This document shows positions 1-11,044 of a DNA stretch of 64,000 nt, one piece after another. The notes beneath the pieces are model-generated. The model was not told the origin of the DNA. It saw only the letters and a list, made by a program, of their open reading frames with translations, and made no database searches. A program made the translations under genes and the position numbers. Numbering within the stretch: position 1 is the first letter of the stretch; each line of letters opens with the position of its first letter. Source of the DNA: Girardinichthys multiradiatus. Its lineage: Eukaryota > Chordata > Actinopteri > Cyprinodontiformes > Goodeidae. Location of the stretch: positions 38,391,975-38,455,974 of the forward strand of contig NC_061804.1 in assembly GCF_021462225.1 (NCBI RefSeq), given 5' to 3'.

Positions 1-593
1 TTTGCGCTCCTTGCACCATTGAAACCGACGTTTGGTATTGGCATGAGTGACCAAAGGTTTGGCTATAGCAGCCCGGCCGTGTATATTGACCCTGTAGAGC
101 TCCCGATGGACAGTTCTGGTAGAAACAGGAGAGTTGAGGTGCACATTTAATTCTGCCGTGATGTGGGCAGCCGTGGTTTTTTGGATACAATCCGGGTTAG
201 CACCCGAACATCCCTTTCAGACAGCTTCCTCTCGCGTCCACAGTTAATCCTGTTGGATGTGGTTCATCCTTCTTGGTGGTATGCTGACATTACTCTGGAT
301 ACCGTGGCTCTTGATACATCACAAAGACTTGCTGTCTTGGTCACAGATGCGCCAGCAAGACGTGCAACAACAATTTGTTCTCTTTTGAACTTGGGTATGT
401 CACCCATAATGTTGTGTGCATTTAAATATTTTGAGCAAAACTGTGCTCTTACCCTGCTAATTGAACCTTCACACTCTGCTCTTACTGGTGCAATGTGCAA
501 TCAATGAAGACTGGCTACCAGGCTGGTCCAATTTAGCCATGAATAAAACCTCCCACACTAAAATGACAGGTGTTTCAGTTTCATTGTCCAACT
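1..593 (-). mobile_element. Tc1/mariner transposon, family A, 5' half (runs off left edge)
   Basis: On the minus strand this starts at about 593 with a Tc1-type inverted-repeat end and reads towards position 1. Translation from about 450 gives the helix-turn-helix DNA-binding region of a Tc1-like transposase (QIVVARLAGASVTKTASLCD followed by SRATVSRV), which in these elements recognises the terminal repeats. The frame is broken: a TGA falls just after residues YHQEG (near 262) and a frameshift lies near 150. The second DNA-binding segment is still readable down to position 1. The catalytic part lies outside the window. It is a dead copy, and its neighbour on the right is a different Tc1 family in the opposite orientation. 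Confidence 0.85.
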
Positions 594-1290
594 CCGGTGT
601 GTGGAACCTGGAGTGGAACCCGGTGTGGGTTCCACTCCTGTCAGCTAAGAACAGGAAACTGAGGCTACCATTTGCACAGGCTCACCAAAATTGGACAATA
701 GAAAATTGGAAAAACGTTGCCTGGTCTGATGAGTCTCGATTTCTGCTGCAACATTCGGATGGTAGGGTCAGAATTTGGCGTCAACAACATGAAAGCATGG
801 ATCCATCCTGCATTGTATCAATGGTTCAGGCTGGTGGTGGTGGTGTAATGGTGTGGGGGATATTTTCCTGGCACACCTTGGGCCCCTTAGTACCAACTGA
901 GCATCATGTCAACGCCACAGCCTACCTGAGTATTGTTGCTGACCATGTCCATCCCTTTATGACCACAGTGTACCCATCAGTGTACTTCCAGCAGGATAAC
1001 GCGCCATGTCATAAAGCACGAATCATCTCAGACTGGTTTCTTGAACATGACAATGAGTTCACTCTACTCAAATGGCCTCCACAGTCACCAGATCTCAATC
1101 CAATAGAGCACCTTTGGAATGTGGTGAAACGTGAGATTCGCATCATGGATGTGCAGCCGACAAATCTGCAGCATCTGTGTGATGCTATAATGTCAATATG
1201 GGCCAAACTCTTGGGAATGTTTCCAGTACCTTGTTGAATCTATGCCACGAAGGATAAAGGCAGTTCTGAAAGCAAAAGGGGTTCCAAACT
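594..1290 (+). mobile_element. Tc1/mariner transposon, family B, 3' catalytic part
   Basis: Plus-strand remnant of a Tc1-like element, lacking its 5' part and its right terminal repeat. It begins where the minus-strand family A copy ends, which suggests family A inserted into it or that the two were joined by rearrangement. On the right it stops abruptly at about 1290 against a LINE fragment. Confidence 0.8.
640..1237 (+). pseudogene. Tc1-like transposase, DDE catalytic domain remnant
   Basis: The frame carries the three DDE landmarks of IS630/Tc1/mariner transposases in order: WSDESRF (first Asp, about 728-748), YFQQDNAPCHKA (second Asp, about 983-1018) and SPDLNPIEHLW (Glu, about 1086-1118). 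These residues bind the metals used for cut-and-paste strand cleavage. The open frame nominally starts at 461, but residues before about 640 come from the antisense of the adjoining element and are not transposase. The N-terminal DNA-binding domain is absent. A stop at 1235-1237, after residues that no longer look like the family, indicates a frameshift near 1200: family-like C-terminal codons resume in another frame to about 1290. Confidence 0.85.
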
Positions 1291-1560
1291 GGTATAGACC
1301 TGACAGTTGTCGGCATAGAAGTGGAATGCAAATACATATCTTTTAAGTATAGAACCTAGAGGCAATAACTTTAGGGAAAAAAGCAATAGCCCTAGAACTG
1401 AGCCCTGTGGACCCCACGTGACAGAGGTGTACAGGATGATATGTTGACACAGAGAGATCAATCAGCCAAATAAGATTTAAACCAAACAAGTGCTATGTTC
1501 TGTGGTGATTTAAACCGAATATTAAAATGTTGTGGTCCACAGTGTACAAAAAACCCCCTG
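1291..1560 (-). mobile_element. L2-type LINE reverse-transcriptase fragment
   Basis: Minus-strand translation gives two blocks typical of L2-clade reverse transcriptases: a TVDHNIL block (about 1510-1545) and then a GPQGSVLG...FHFYADN block (about 1310-1415). The catalytic YADD motif reads YADN, so the second catalytic Asp is lost, and the blocks lie in different frames with at least one stop between them. Only a few hundred bases of the polymerase remain, so this is an inactive scrap. L2 elements copy themselves through target-primed reverse transcription. Confidence 0.75.
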
Positions 1561-2390
1561 AGAAATAGTCCTTTAACTTTGCACCAAACAGAATCACTAA
1601 ATAACCAACTTTAGAGCACAATTTCCTTAAACTGCACAACCCAGGAATGTGCCCACTCCCTATCAACTGAACATTAATATAAGTATCAGAGTAGTTATTC
1701 ATGGTGCATCTGAAAGAAATGGCTATTTTTTAAGAGCTGCCCCAAAGGAGTTGCTCTCTATGCAATGATCTATTATGTGTTTAAAAAAAAAACACCACTG
1801 ATTGTTACCATATATTTGTTTGTGGAAAAAATCCCACAATTGAAATAATTTGTAAGGGTGCAACATTTCATGAAAGTGTGTTCAATAAATACACTTGTAT
1901 TGTCCCAGACACAGTATAAATGGATATGGATAAGGAGCCAATCTTGCAGCTGGGTTCCTTTTTTTGAAGTTGATGCTGTTATCTTGAGTGTACCTGGCAG
2001 TAATGTGATTGTGGCCCTTTCATTCTCTCCATGGGAAATTGCTGTTAAATAATGAAAGATGGTGGCACCCAGCCAAAGGATAAGGCGCATTTCCCACTAG
2101 AAATAAATTGATTTGGTTTTAATACCCACAAATATTGATGGACTGCAAAGCAGAGGAAAACTGGGTTTCATCTAATCCTCTGTATTACCCAGTTCTGCAA
2201 TCGGTGGTGCAACCCAACCTCAATATGAAACCAGAAGAGGTATAAATAAAAGTTTTTTTTTTATTCTTTATTGTCTCTGACAAACATGAATTTTGTTCTT
2301 TGCTAGGTTTAAAGCCTTTTAGTTGTGGATGTCCTAGTTTGGCTCCACAGGGGCTGGTACGGTGCAATTTGTTTCTCACTAAATCTGCAG
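1561..2390. other. No recognisable feature
   Basis: AT-rich sequence with only short chance reading frames on both strands. The segment to about 1700 may be more of the decayed LINE upstream of the block at 1291-1560, but I cannot align it to any motif. Confidence 0.4.
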
Positions 2391-2413
2391 TCAATTCAAT
2401 TCAATTCAATTCA
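2391..2413 (-). repeat. Pentamer tandem repeat, LINE 3' terminus
   Basis: Four to five copies of TGAAT on the minus strand form the 3' tail of the adjacent L2 LINE; such tails mark the 3' end of many fish L2 insertions. Confidence 0.8.
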
Positions 2414-3655
2414 GTTTCATTTATATAGCACCAATTCACAACACATGTCATCTCAAGGCACTTTACAAGTCAATTAAATCGAATCATACAGAAGTCTGGT
2501 ACTTACATTACAATTAATCCTAACTATCAAACAGTGCAGTCAGATTCAGTTCATTATTCAAATTAGTTAAAATGTTTTTCTATCAAAGGAAACCCAGCAA
2601 ATTCCATCGAGTCAGTGACTTGCAGCATTCACACCTCCTGGATGAGCATGGAGAGACCGTGGACAATTGCTTGCATTGACTTTACAGCAATCCCTCATAC
2701 TGAGCATGCATGTAGTGACAGTATAGAGGAAAACTCCCTTTTAACAGGAAGAAACCTCCAGCACAACCAGGCTCAGTGTGAGCGGCCATCTGCCACGACC
2801 GACTGGGGGTTTGAGAGAACATAGCAGAAGCACTAATCCCATAGTACTTTCTGTGCGAAAGAAAGGTAAAAAATTAATGGTTATAGCTCCTTTACAGGCT
2901 TCATCTAGGAGAGAAAGACAGCTGAGCAGATGAACTCTGAGCCAGTTTTCAGGTCTAGAGTATGAAAGAGCACATACAGTTAGTCACAGCAGCCAGTAGC
3001 TATGTCTAGGAGAGACAGGGTTAAACACTGAAAGACAGGACAAAGTGTATCATCTGTATAAGGTGAGCATTAAGTTGTTGGCAGCAGCAGCTCAGCTGAT
3101 TTCCCCCTCCAGGAAGGCGTCCCACCTAAACTCAGGCCAGAAGAGAGAACATAGACTTAAAAGCTGAAACAGCAAATAACGCAAAATTAGAGAGTAGTAT
3201 CAGAATGTGGCAGAGTGAGTGAAAGTGGTCATTATGTCCTCCAGCAGCTTAAGCCTTTAGCAACATAACTACAGAGATAGCTCAGGATAACCTAAGCCAC
3301 TCTAACTATAAGCTTTATCAAAAAGGAAACTTTTAAGCCTAGCCTTAAAAGTAGACAGGGTGTCCGCCTCAGGGACTAAAACTGGGAGCTGGTTCCACAG
3401 GAGAGAAGTCTGATAACTAAAGGATCTGCCTCCCATTCTACTTCTACAGACTCTAGGAACCACCAGTAAACCTGCAGTCTGAGAATGAAGTGCTCTGTTA
3501 GGAACGTATGGAACAATCAGATCTCTGATGTATGATGGAGCTAGATCATTAAGGACTTTATATGTGAGGAGGATAATTTTAAATTCTATTCTGGATTTAA
3601 CAGGGAGCCAATGAAGGGAAGCTAAAATAGGAGAAATATGATTATTTTCATCAGA
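2391..3655 (-). mobile_element. L2-type LINE, 5'-truncated 3' end
   Basis: Read on the minus strand, about 3650 down to 3302 encodes the C-terminal end of an L2-like ORF2 (LHWLPVK-type block, then LPVLVPEADTLSTFKARLKS-like residues) ending at a stop at 3302-3304. A roughly 900-bp 3' UTR follows and ends in pentamer repeats at 2391-2413. The 5' truncation and simple-repeat 3' terminus are the usual result of incomplete target-primed reverse transcription. The catalytic domains are absent. Confidence 0.8.
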
Positions 3656-3999
3656 GCTCAGTCACACTACTTCTTATCTTTGCATGTATTCTGGCATATG
3701 TGGGTCTAAACACGAGGAAATGTAGGGGGTTTTGAGAAACATCAAGTCCTGTCACGTCTTGAAGTATTGCTTTTGATGTGCTCCTGTTTTGAATAGTGTG
3801 TGTATTGGAAACAAGGGTGCTGAAGTTAGTGTTCTGCTGCATCAGGGTGGGGTTCCATTTATCCATCCATCTACGGTCATCTACTTATTCGAGATCGGTT
3901 GCAGGGGCAACATGGCCAGGAGGAAAACCAAGACAGTGATTTTCAAGCGAAGGAAAAATCTGAAGGTTATCTGTCTTTTGAGCTTGGTGGGAAGTTAGC
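3656..3999. repeat. Unassigned dispersed-repeat fragments
   Basis: A segment at about 3700-3765 (minus strand) resembles one at 58790-58855 (plus strand) over roughly 60 bp, with peptides sharing TGLDV.QN and FRPT, so it belongs to a repeat I cannot name. From about 3855 to 3930 the sequence resembles the degenerate tail of a common fish repeat (cggttgcaggggcaacatgg). Confidence 0.4.
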
Positions 4000-4039
4000 A
4001 TGTTAATCAGCTGTAATTGTTACTGTGTGTGCCTGTTTT

Positions 4040-4470
4040 GTATGTCAGGTTGGGTCATGGACTGCTCCCTCTCCTGGATCAGTTTAGGCCCCCCATCAAA
4101 TGTGGGGCCTATTTCCTCTCTGCCATACTACCTGTTGGTGGTTGGTGTCTCTGCCCACTGGAGTACTTGTGGTTCTCAGTGGCCGGGCTGGGTGCTTTGG
4201 TGTGTGCTGGCTCACTCCCGGTGGCTGCTTGCCAGGGGCTTGGACCCCTGGGCTCCGTTGGGCCTCTGCTTGGGGAGTAATATGTCCCCGGGGTCTTGGG
4301 TCTCTGGGCCCATGGCTGGATCTGCCTGGGCGTAAGACGGCTGCCGGGGCTGGGGCTACAGGGGCCTGTGGGCTTGTCGCTGCAGCTTCTGCACTGTGGC
4401 TGCTGGGTGGTTCTCCTGGGACTCTCCCCTGCTCCTTTTAAGGTGTGCTTACAAGGAGCTGTTGGATGAA
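4040..4470. repeat. GC-rich dispersed repeat (family uncertain)
   Basis: A sharply GC-rich, G/T-biased block in an AT-rich window, rich in CTGG and GGCT words, with long frames on both strands (4000-4335 plus, 4109-4492 minus) that are compositional artefacts. It resembles a GC-rich repeat I recall from fish genomes, but I cannot name the class. No catalytic motif is visible, so I do not annotate a gene. Confidence 0.45.
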
Positions 4471-6285
4471 CATTTCCTGCCTGTTGGTTCACGCAGTTGG
4501 TAACCTCAAGCCACTCTGTTCTTGGTTAAACTGCAGAAACTTGCCTAACCTAGGCCTGACCTAGCTTCTAGTAGTTTCCAGTTCCAAATCTTGTTTGTTG
4601 CTACGTTCTTGTGGAGGATCACTCTACCCCTGAAAGATTCCTCCTCCATAAGTCAGCTAACTAACCGAGCCACTGTGAGCACCTGCCTACTCGCTCACTC
4701 TCCGATCCAGCCAAGCATCAACCACAAACCAAACAAATGGATCACATATGTGCGATATACTTGGTGTTTAAGAGCTGTTTAAAAGCTGCTGAAGTTTTGA
4801 GATGTCCACAAAATGTGTGTCAGCCTGGTGTAGCTGGTGATCAAATTATGTAGGCTAATGAGTCAAAGGCATCTTAGGGTGATGCCAGGAAATTATTTTC
4901 CTATGCCATGGTATCTACCTATGGAGTGTAATGAATGGAGCATACCTTATAGAGTGATGGCACTATACCTGGCATAGAAGTAGGCATAGAGGGAGTTTGC
5001 TGACATTCTCTTCAGTTAAGAGGGAGAGCAGGAATGGTCTCATCGCTTCTCAGTGTATTGCTTTAGCTTTATCAGTCTCACCTCTGATGCTAATTCATTA
5101 CAATCAGCAACATAGTGTATACTGTATCGTAGGGAATTTGAATGAGCTCAGTTGGATGCCTAACAAAAGACTGTTGTTCTGAGTATGAGCAAAAATCCCG
5201 TTAGGAGTTCTCATTCAGATCATTCACTGACACAATCTGCCTGCAGGCCATGTGTTGCAATTCTGTTTTATGCAGTGCCCGTGTGCAGTTATGTGTGTGG
5301 GTTAGTATCTACATGAGTGTATGTGTGAATTTGAAGTTGTATCTTGAATTGTGCATGAAAGACTGCTTTTCTGTCAAAGGAGACTGGGCAGACATTGAAT
5401 AAGGGGAGCAATGCAGGTCACTGCAAAAATCTGAGGCAGGTATATCCTTGAATTCTCGTATTCCTGCCACGTTCTCCCAGTCTGGGGGTCAGTTGTACAG
5501 TTATCACATAAGACATCTGGGTAATGCCTTTGAACAAAAATCTGTGGAGCAAACAACCCTTGGACCCATGAGAAAATTGCATATAACAAAGGACTAGGCT
5601 TGATCTGTCCAAACAAGTGAAACGTTAGCCTGTTTATCTTCTGTGCCATTGTTTCTAAGTTGCAGTGATGGGATGATTGACTTCAAGCTGAAATGGCAGA
5701 TACCTGTCAGTTTCATTAAATCTGATGGATGCAGATCATAAAGGTATCACTGTTATATCTACCCACTAAACACACGACTAAGTATAATACAAAGTGGCTG
5801 CTGATAAATTTCTCACTAAGACTGGAAATCAGTGTACTAGAGAGGAGATTTGTCCAGCTGCCTTTTTAAATCGTCCAGCTGTTGGCACTGTTTTTTCACT
5901 AACAAAGGCTCAATCTGCAGGCATTTTTCCTCATACTTCTTTAGTTGTAAATCTTGAGTCTAAGACAAGGCACATCAATACATTCCACTGATTGGGGATG
6001 CATTAATCGTTTTCTTTACATTTCTGGATGCAGCAGGACCTGTCCAGTTGTCCCCACACTTCCAGACTGAAGTATTTCATCATTTTGATTGATTCCACAG
6101 AAAATGTATGCAGACATGTATGGGAACCAGAAGGTAGCTGCTAAGGACTTTGGTTATCCAATAAATGTCCCTTCATTATCAACAATGATTAGCTTTGTTG
6201 TTTTGCAGCACGTCTTATAAACATTACATCTAATAAATAAATGTTAATAAAGTATTAGTTTTAGATGGAGCTTAGATGGAAAAAA
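4471..6285. other. No recognisable gene
   Basis: No family recognised. A 91-codon minus frame at 5374-5649 (begins MAQKINRLTF) has no motif I know and overlaps a second minus frame, so it is most likely chance. About 4500-4760 has an LTR-like feel (pyrimidine-rich, CCTGCC words) but no defined ends. Confidence 0.35.
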
Positions 6286-6378
6286 AATTAGAACATTATT
6301 ATATTTTATTTTGTTACAGCAATAAATCTCAATGTTTTTATTGCGATTTTATTGAATGTGACTAACACAAAGTAATAC

Positions 6379-6808
6379 TGTCATGGTGTTTCCTATAGCT
6401 CTGACCCACATGCAGAATAACACAGGAGAACAAACAGAAAGTTTAAGAGTTTTATTTGCATGGGTGTGCTATGGGTCTGGGATCCTGGACCGGTAACCGC
6501 CAACTGCACAAAGATGGAAGATAAGATGAGACCAGAGGAATAAGCAGTATTATCTAACCAGCTGAATGTTATGCTTACTGGGGAAGGAAGTTGAACCGCC
6601 AGAGGGATGAGAGATGCGGGGTCTGAAAACGCAACACAGGAGCTGTTCTGAGGAGGTAGGTCTTTTCCCGGGGTTAGTCACTTGAGGGTAGATCTGTCGG
6701 AGCTCTGATCCAGGATTGTGTGATGAGCGTGGAATGATGGTATGGAGCACAGGTTGGAGGCTCTTGCGTGAGAGCTGGTTGGAGGGTGGACAGGGTTCGC
6801 TTATGACA
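6379..6808 (-). mobile_element. Candidate solo LTR inside Tc1
   Basis: A 430-bp insertion begins TGTCAT and ends ATGACA (perfect 6-bp inverted termini of TG...CA form) and interrupts the collinear Tc1 sequence on both sides. On the minus strand an AATAAA lies near 6450, as expected for an LTR polyadenylation signal. No clean target duplication is visible (left ATAC, right AACA), so a MITE or a rearranged LTR is also possible. Confidence 0.5.
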
Positions 6809-7627
6809 AACATGGTTTTTAGATTATATGAATGAATTTCAGAAATGTTTGGTAAGCTTTAGTATTTAATCTCCTCTACCTTGATACACTTTAATAAAGT
6901 CCAGTGCATCCAGTGCAACAAAATGCTCTAATGAAGTCACCTAATATGTATAAAGTGCACCTACATGTAAGAAACAGCATTATAAAAACCAAGAAACCTA
7001 AACAGCCCCAAAGCTCAAAGTAACTCTAGAAGAGCTGCAGAGAACCACCGGTGGGAAAATCTGTCAAAAGAACAAAAATTATGTCTGCACTAAACAAATC
7101 TGGTCTTTATGGAAGAGTAGTGCGAAAAAAGACATGAAAAACAAAAACGCCACAAGATGCATAGAGGACATAAAAAACATGTGAAAGAAGGTGCTCTGGT
7201 TAGATGAGACCAAATTCAACATTTTGGTCTAGATGGAAAATGATGTGTGGTTGTAGTTCAGGGTTGTTTCTCAATTCAGGGGCTGGATCCTTTGAAGGCC
7301 GTATTTGTAGGCCGATTACGTCACAGCGCGGCCACGAAGGCTGTCCCAATTCATGAATCCTTCCGAAACTCCTTCAAATGCGGCCGACAAATGTGTCCTT
7401 ATTTACCCGATTTGAAGGATGGGTCATGAGTATCCTTCGCGGTGCATCCTTTCCCATGATTCATTCCAAGTCGAAGCAGATTGGTCAAGCAGGGGCTGCC
7501 ATGGCGGATCACAGCGGCAAAAGCTGTGATTAAACTGTGAAAAATTACACTTTCTGTGACACAAATGAACTTCTGCAATGTTTTTAGTGCGGGAATATAA
7601 CTATGTAGACGTGAAATCAACTCGCTC

Positions 7628-9041
7628 CAATCTTCACCCGGATCTTAAACAAGTCACTGGAGACGTGTGAGGTCCACTCCTGCCTCAAACGATCCACCAT
7701 CCTGGGATTAAATGACTACAGGCCTGTAGCCCTGACGTCTGTGGTCATGAAATCCTTTGAGCGGCTGGTGTTGAAGCACCTGAAAGACATCACAGGCGCC
7801 TGCTGGACCCCCCTGCATTTTGCTTACCAATGATGCTGTCAACTTAGGCCTACACTTCATCCTGCAACACCTTGACCATCCAAGGACGTATGCCAGGAAC
7901 CTGTTTGTAGACTTCAGCTCGGCCTTCAACATCATCATACCAGACATCCTCCACCAGAAGCTCACCAAGCTCAACGTCCCAGCCTCCACCTGTCAGTGGA
8001 TCAACAGCTTCCTAACGGACCGACAGCAGCAGGTGAGACTGGGGAGCATCCTCTCCCAAACCAGATGAATGAGTACTGGTGCCCCCCAGGGGTGTGTTCT
8101 AACCCCACTCCTCTTGTCCCTCTATACAAATGACTGCACCTCAGCGGACTCGTCCGTGAAACTCCTGAAGTTTGCAGATGACACCACTGTCATTGGACTG
8201 ATCCAGGACGGTGATGAGTCTGCATACAGACAGCAGGTGGATCGGCTGATACACTGGTGTAGTCAGAACTACCTTGAACTCAACCTACTCAAGACTGTGG
8301 AAATGGTGGTGGACGTTCGGAGAACACCACCCCCATACACCCCCCTCACCATCCTCAACAACACCGTGTCAGCTGTGGACCACTTTAAGTTCCTAGGAAC
8401 CACATCTCTGAGGACCTGAGATGGTCTTCACACATAGACACTGTTCGAAAGAAGGCCCAGCAGAGACTGTACTTCCTTAGGCAACTCAAGAAGTTCAACC
8501 TTCCACAGAAGCTGCTGGTCATCTTCTACACTGCCATCAATCAGTCTGTGCTGTCTTCATCCATCTCAGTGTGGTTTGGCTCATCCACAAAACAGGACAG
8601 GTCCAGACTGCAACAAATAATCAGGACTGCAGAGAGAATAATCAGGGCTGACCTTCCCTCCATCCAGGACTTATACAGGTCTAGGGTCAGAAAAATAGCT
8701 GCAAAAATCTCTGCAGACCCCACACACCCTGCACATAAACTGTTCAGAGTTTTACCTTCAGGCCGCCGATACAGAGCACTGTTTACTAAGACCAGCTGCC
8801 ACAGAGACAGTTTCTAACCCCAGGCTGTTTCTCTGTTGAACATTTAATAGAGTACCAAACAACAGCATAAAGATGTTGCAAATGCACCTTTTTATTTATA
8901 TATGTGAATATGTGTATATTTGTATATTGTATATATGTATATTCTTTAATGCAAAAAACAAAAACCAGAGAGCAAAGTGTACCGGAGTCAAATTCCTTTT
9001 TTGTATGTACGAACTTGGCAATAAAGCTGATTCAGAAATAT
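7628..9041 (+). mobile_element. Rex1/Babar-type LINE, 5'-truncated
   Basis: Plus-strand non-LTR retrotransposon with reverse-transcriptase coding sequence, an AT-rich 3' UTR and the typical fish terminus (aacttggcaataaagctgattc) at about 9018-9041. It is inserted in the Harbinger-like element. The endonuclease and the first part of the polymerase are missing. An internal deletion near 7700 (ccaccat joined to cctggga) is suggested by the jump in coding content. Confidence 0.85.
7820..8817 (+). pseudogene. Rex1-type reverse transcriptase, broken
   Basis: Frames at 7820-8068 and 8069-8419 are the same frame, interrupted by a TGA at 8066-8068. Frame 8548-8817 is offset, so a frameshift lies between about 8400 and 8540. 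Visible motifs are FSSAFN (first catalytic block, 7912-7929), STGAPQGCVLTPLL (about 8072-8113) and the active-site FADDTTV (8171-8191, Asp pair intact). The C-terminal block includes DPTHPAHKLFRVLPSGRRYR (about 8715-8775), characteristic of the Rex1/CR1-like group. The enzyme would copy its own RNA at a nicked target; this copy cannot make a full protein. Confidence 0.85.
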
Positions 9042-9585
9042 CTGCTTGATTTATCAAGACATCGTTTAATTTCAAACGTCCTCCAACGTGTTCGGAGGTT
9101 TCCGCTCCCACCGTAGTAACTGCCGGTTTGCCTCGCCAGCCTTCCCGGCGATGAGGCTAGACGTCCCAATCCGCAGCTGCTCACTTCCGGCACTTCTGCT
9201 GATGATTTTTTTCATCAGCAGAGACAGGAAAACTGGTCAGTGTTGATGGGAAGATGGATGTAGCTAAATATAGAGCAATGACCCTGGAGGACAAGAATCA
9301 TCCTAAAAAATACAACAAGGGGTACAATGGAATAGGTTAGATCAAACATATGTATGTTATAGAATAGCAACAGCCAGACCTAAATGTAACTGACAATCTA
9401 TGGCCAGACTAAAGAGGCTCTCCCGGCCCCTCCAGGCCCAACCCATGGCACCGGGTCTGTGTACTACTTTGTTTTTTGTCTATCACACAAATCCCAATAA
9501 AATACATTGAAGCTGGGGTTGTAATGTTACAAAATATGGAAATGTTCAAGGGCTATGAGTATTTTTACAAGGCAGTCAAATGTAC

Positions 9586-11040
9586 TCACTTTGATTAATA
9601 CATATACCATATGTGGACTTTGCAAACAAAGCATTTGTTTTAAAAGCCAGTGTCCTTTCTGAGCTGCTGTGTTCCCATAGTGGTGAAATATAGTATTTTT
9701 CTTTGATGAAATTGTTTTAATAATATTAGATTGTTTTGTTCAAATATATCATCCTAAATGTAACACACTGAAGGTTTAAACTGCACTTACTTTGAAATAT
9801 GTTGACTGCAACCTTGTGTAGCCCCAGGTGCTGTTTCCACAATAATACTATCAAATACTAAAGAAACTAATAGGACCTTGTGGTTGTACAGACTTAATGT
9901 GTTGGTCTCTTGACATCGCTAAGTATGCCCTAAAAAAAACTAAAAGTTTTCTTTGATATCAAGAAGATGAAAGCGCTTTTACAGTCTAATATGTTTAAAG
10001 ATAAAGCTTCCCCGAGGAACTCTCAGAACAGAACAGTTCCTCCATTATGATTCACCATGTCTTCCATTGCAGCCTTCTTAATTTTGTTCCCCAAAGATAA
10101 GAGGACATTAATCTTTTGTCTTTGTAAAGTAATAAAATGATTAAGTCAATTAAAAAGCAGGCAAGTCTCTGTGTAAGGAATCACTTCTGTCTCATTATGG
10201 TATCAAGCCTTACAAGTACAGCTCTCTTTTTTTCTTCCAGATCCACTCAAATACATACTTTGTAAATTTTGCTGCAATCGTTTTTAAAAATGCCCAGGAG
10301 ATCATGCTGTCCAATACCGACTGATGATTATAGAGTCGCTTAACAAATACTAAAAAATGTAGTTTTCTTTGTAAACTAGGAAAAAGTGCGTAGCCACCAA
10401 AGTAGCCTAAATTGAGCAGACAAATTGGTATCTTCTGTATAGCTGCTGTCACATTGTTTCTTACAATGGCAAAATCTACAGGTCTAAATGAGAGAAGATG
10501 GAGGAGAGTTTATGTAACATTGAGTCTTATTGTGTCTTTGGAGTATGTGTGTTGCTTTTGATACCCCCCCCCCCCCCCCTTTCCCCTTTCATAAGTGTGT
10601 GTATGTTGTGATCAACGGCCTGGATTTCACAGTGTTCTGCTGCATCAGGAAAGGGTTTGTTACCTGCGCAATGACCCCACTGTCTTGGTTTGCTTTTTCA
10701 TCTGTTTAAGGTTAGCTGAGCATTTGGGAATGAAATAGTAGCCAAATTAATCAGAAAGCAGGTCACATTTCTGTATTGAAATGTTTTTCATTGGTCTGGT
10801 GTAATATATTAATCTAAAGTGTTTTCATTAGCTTAAAGCGAAAAATCATAATTAACTGAAATAAAGACTTGAAAACATCAGTCTGTGTAACTAATGTATA
10901 TCATGTTTTTCACTTAGTGAATTGAGTTACTGAAATAAATGAACTTTTCAGTAATACTAACATTTATTGAATGGATCTGTACATTTTGTGTGCCTTTTGT
11001 GGAGCAGTTGCTTATCATTATTCATAGGTTTCTCATTTTG
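9586..11040. other. No recognisable gene
   Basis: AT-rich sequence without recognised repeats or motifs apart from a C homopolymer at 10564-10579. The 80-codon minus frame at 10210-10452 shows no family features. Confidence 0.4.
10564..10579. repeat. Poly-C tract (16 C)
   Basis: An uninterrupted run of C (poly-G on the other strand), in otherwise AT-rich sequence and prone to assembly and length error. Confidence 0.9.
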
Positions 11041-11044
11041 CATC

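Larger units (their letters stand above)
7250..9200. mobile_element. PIF/Harbinger-like non-autonomous element, split by a LINE
   Basis: From about 7262 the sequence (ttgtttctcaattcaggggc, then repeated 'gaaggc', 'cccaatt' and 'cggccg' words) resembles fish PIF/Harbinger-type MITEs. After a LINE insertion at about 7628-9041, similar CpG-bearing sequence continues at about 9045-9200 (cgttcggaggtttccgctcc, then gacgtcccaatccgcagctg). Both halves sit exactly where the surrounding Tc1 copy is interrupted. I cannot see a matching right terminal repeat, so the right end may be truncated and the family is tentative. Confidence 0.45.
6290..9585 (+). mobile_element. Old Tc1/mariner copy, split by nested insertions
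   Basis: Three collinear plus-strand pieces belong to one degraded Tc1 element. The 5' terminal region is at about 6290-6378. The 5' leader and transposase N-terminal to middle part is at about 6809-7245 and includes a block resembling the 'GLYGRV' region near 7105. The catalytic remnant and 3' end is at about 9205-9585 (begins near cagcagagacaggaaaactg and ends near tttttacaaggcagt). The left and right termini are complementary (ctcaatgtttttattg near 6330, caataaaatacattga near 9495). Many stops and frameshifts show long decay. About 100 bp between the second and third pieces appear lost at the inner insertion site. Confidence 0.75.

Noticed and set aside
4000..4492. Overlapping frames of 87-127 codons on both strands
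   Set aside because: Caused by GC-rich composition and lack of stops on both strands; no domain motif.
5374..5649. 91-codon minus frame with some Trp/Cys content
   Set aside because: No motif, no splice signals found, and an overlapping second minus frame is equally open.
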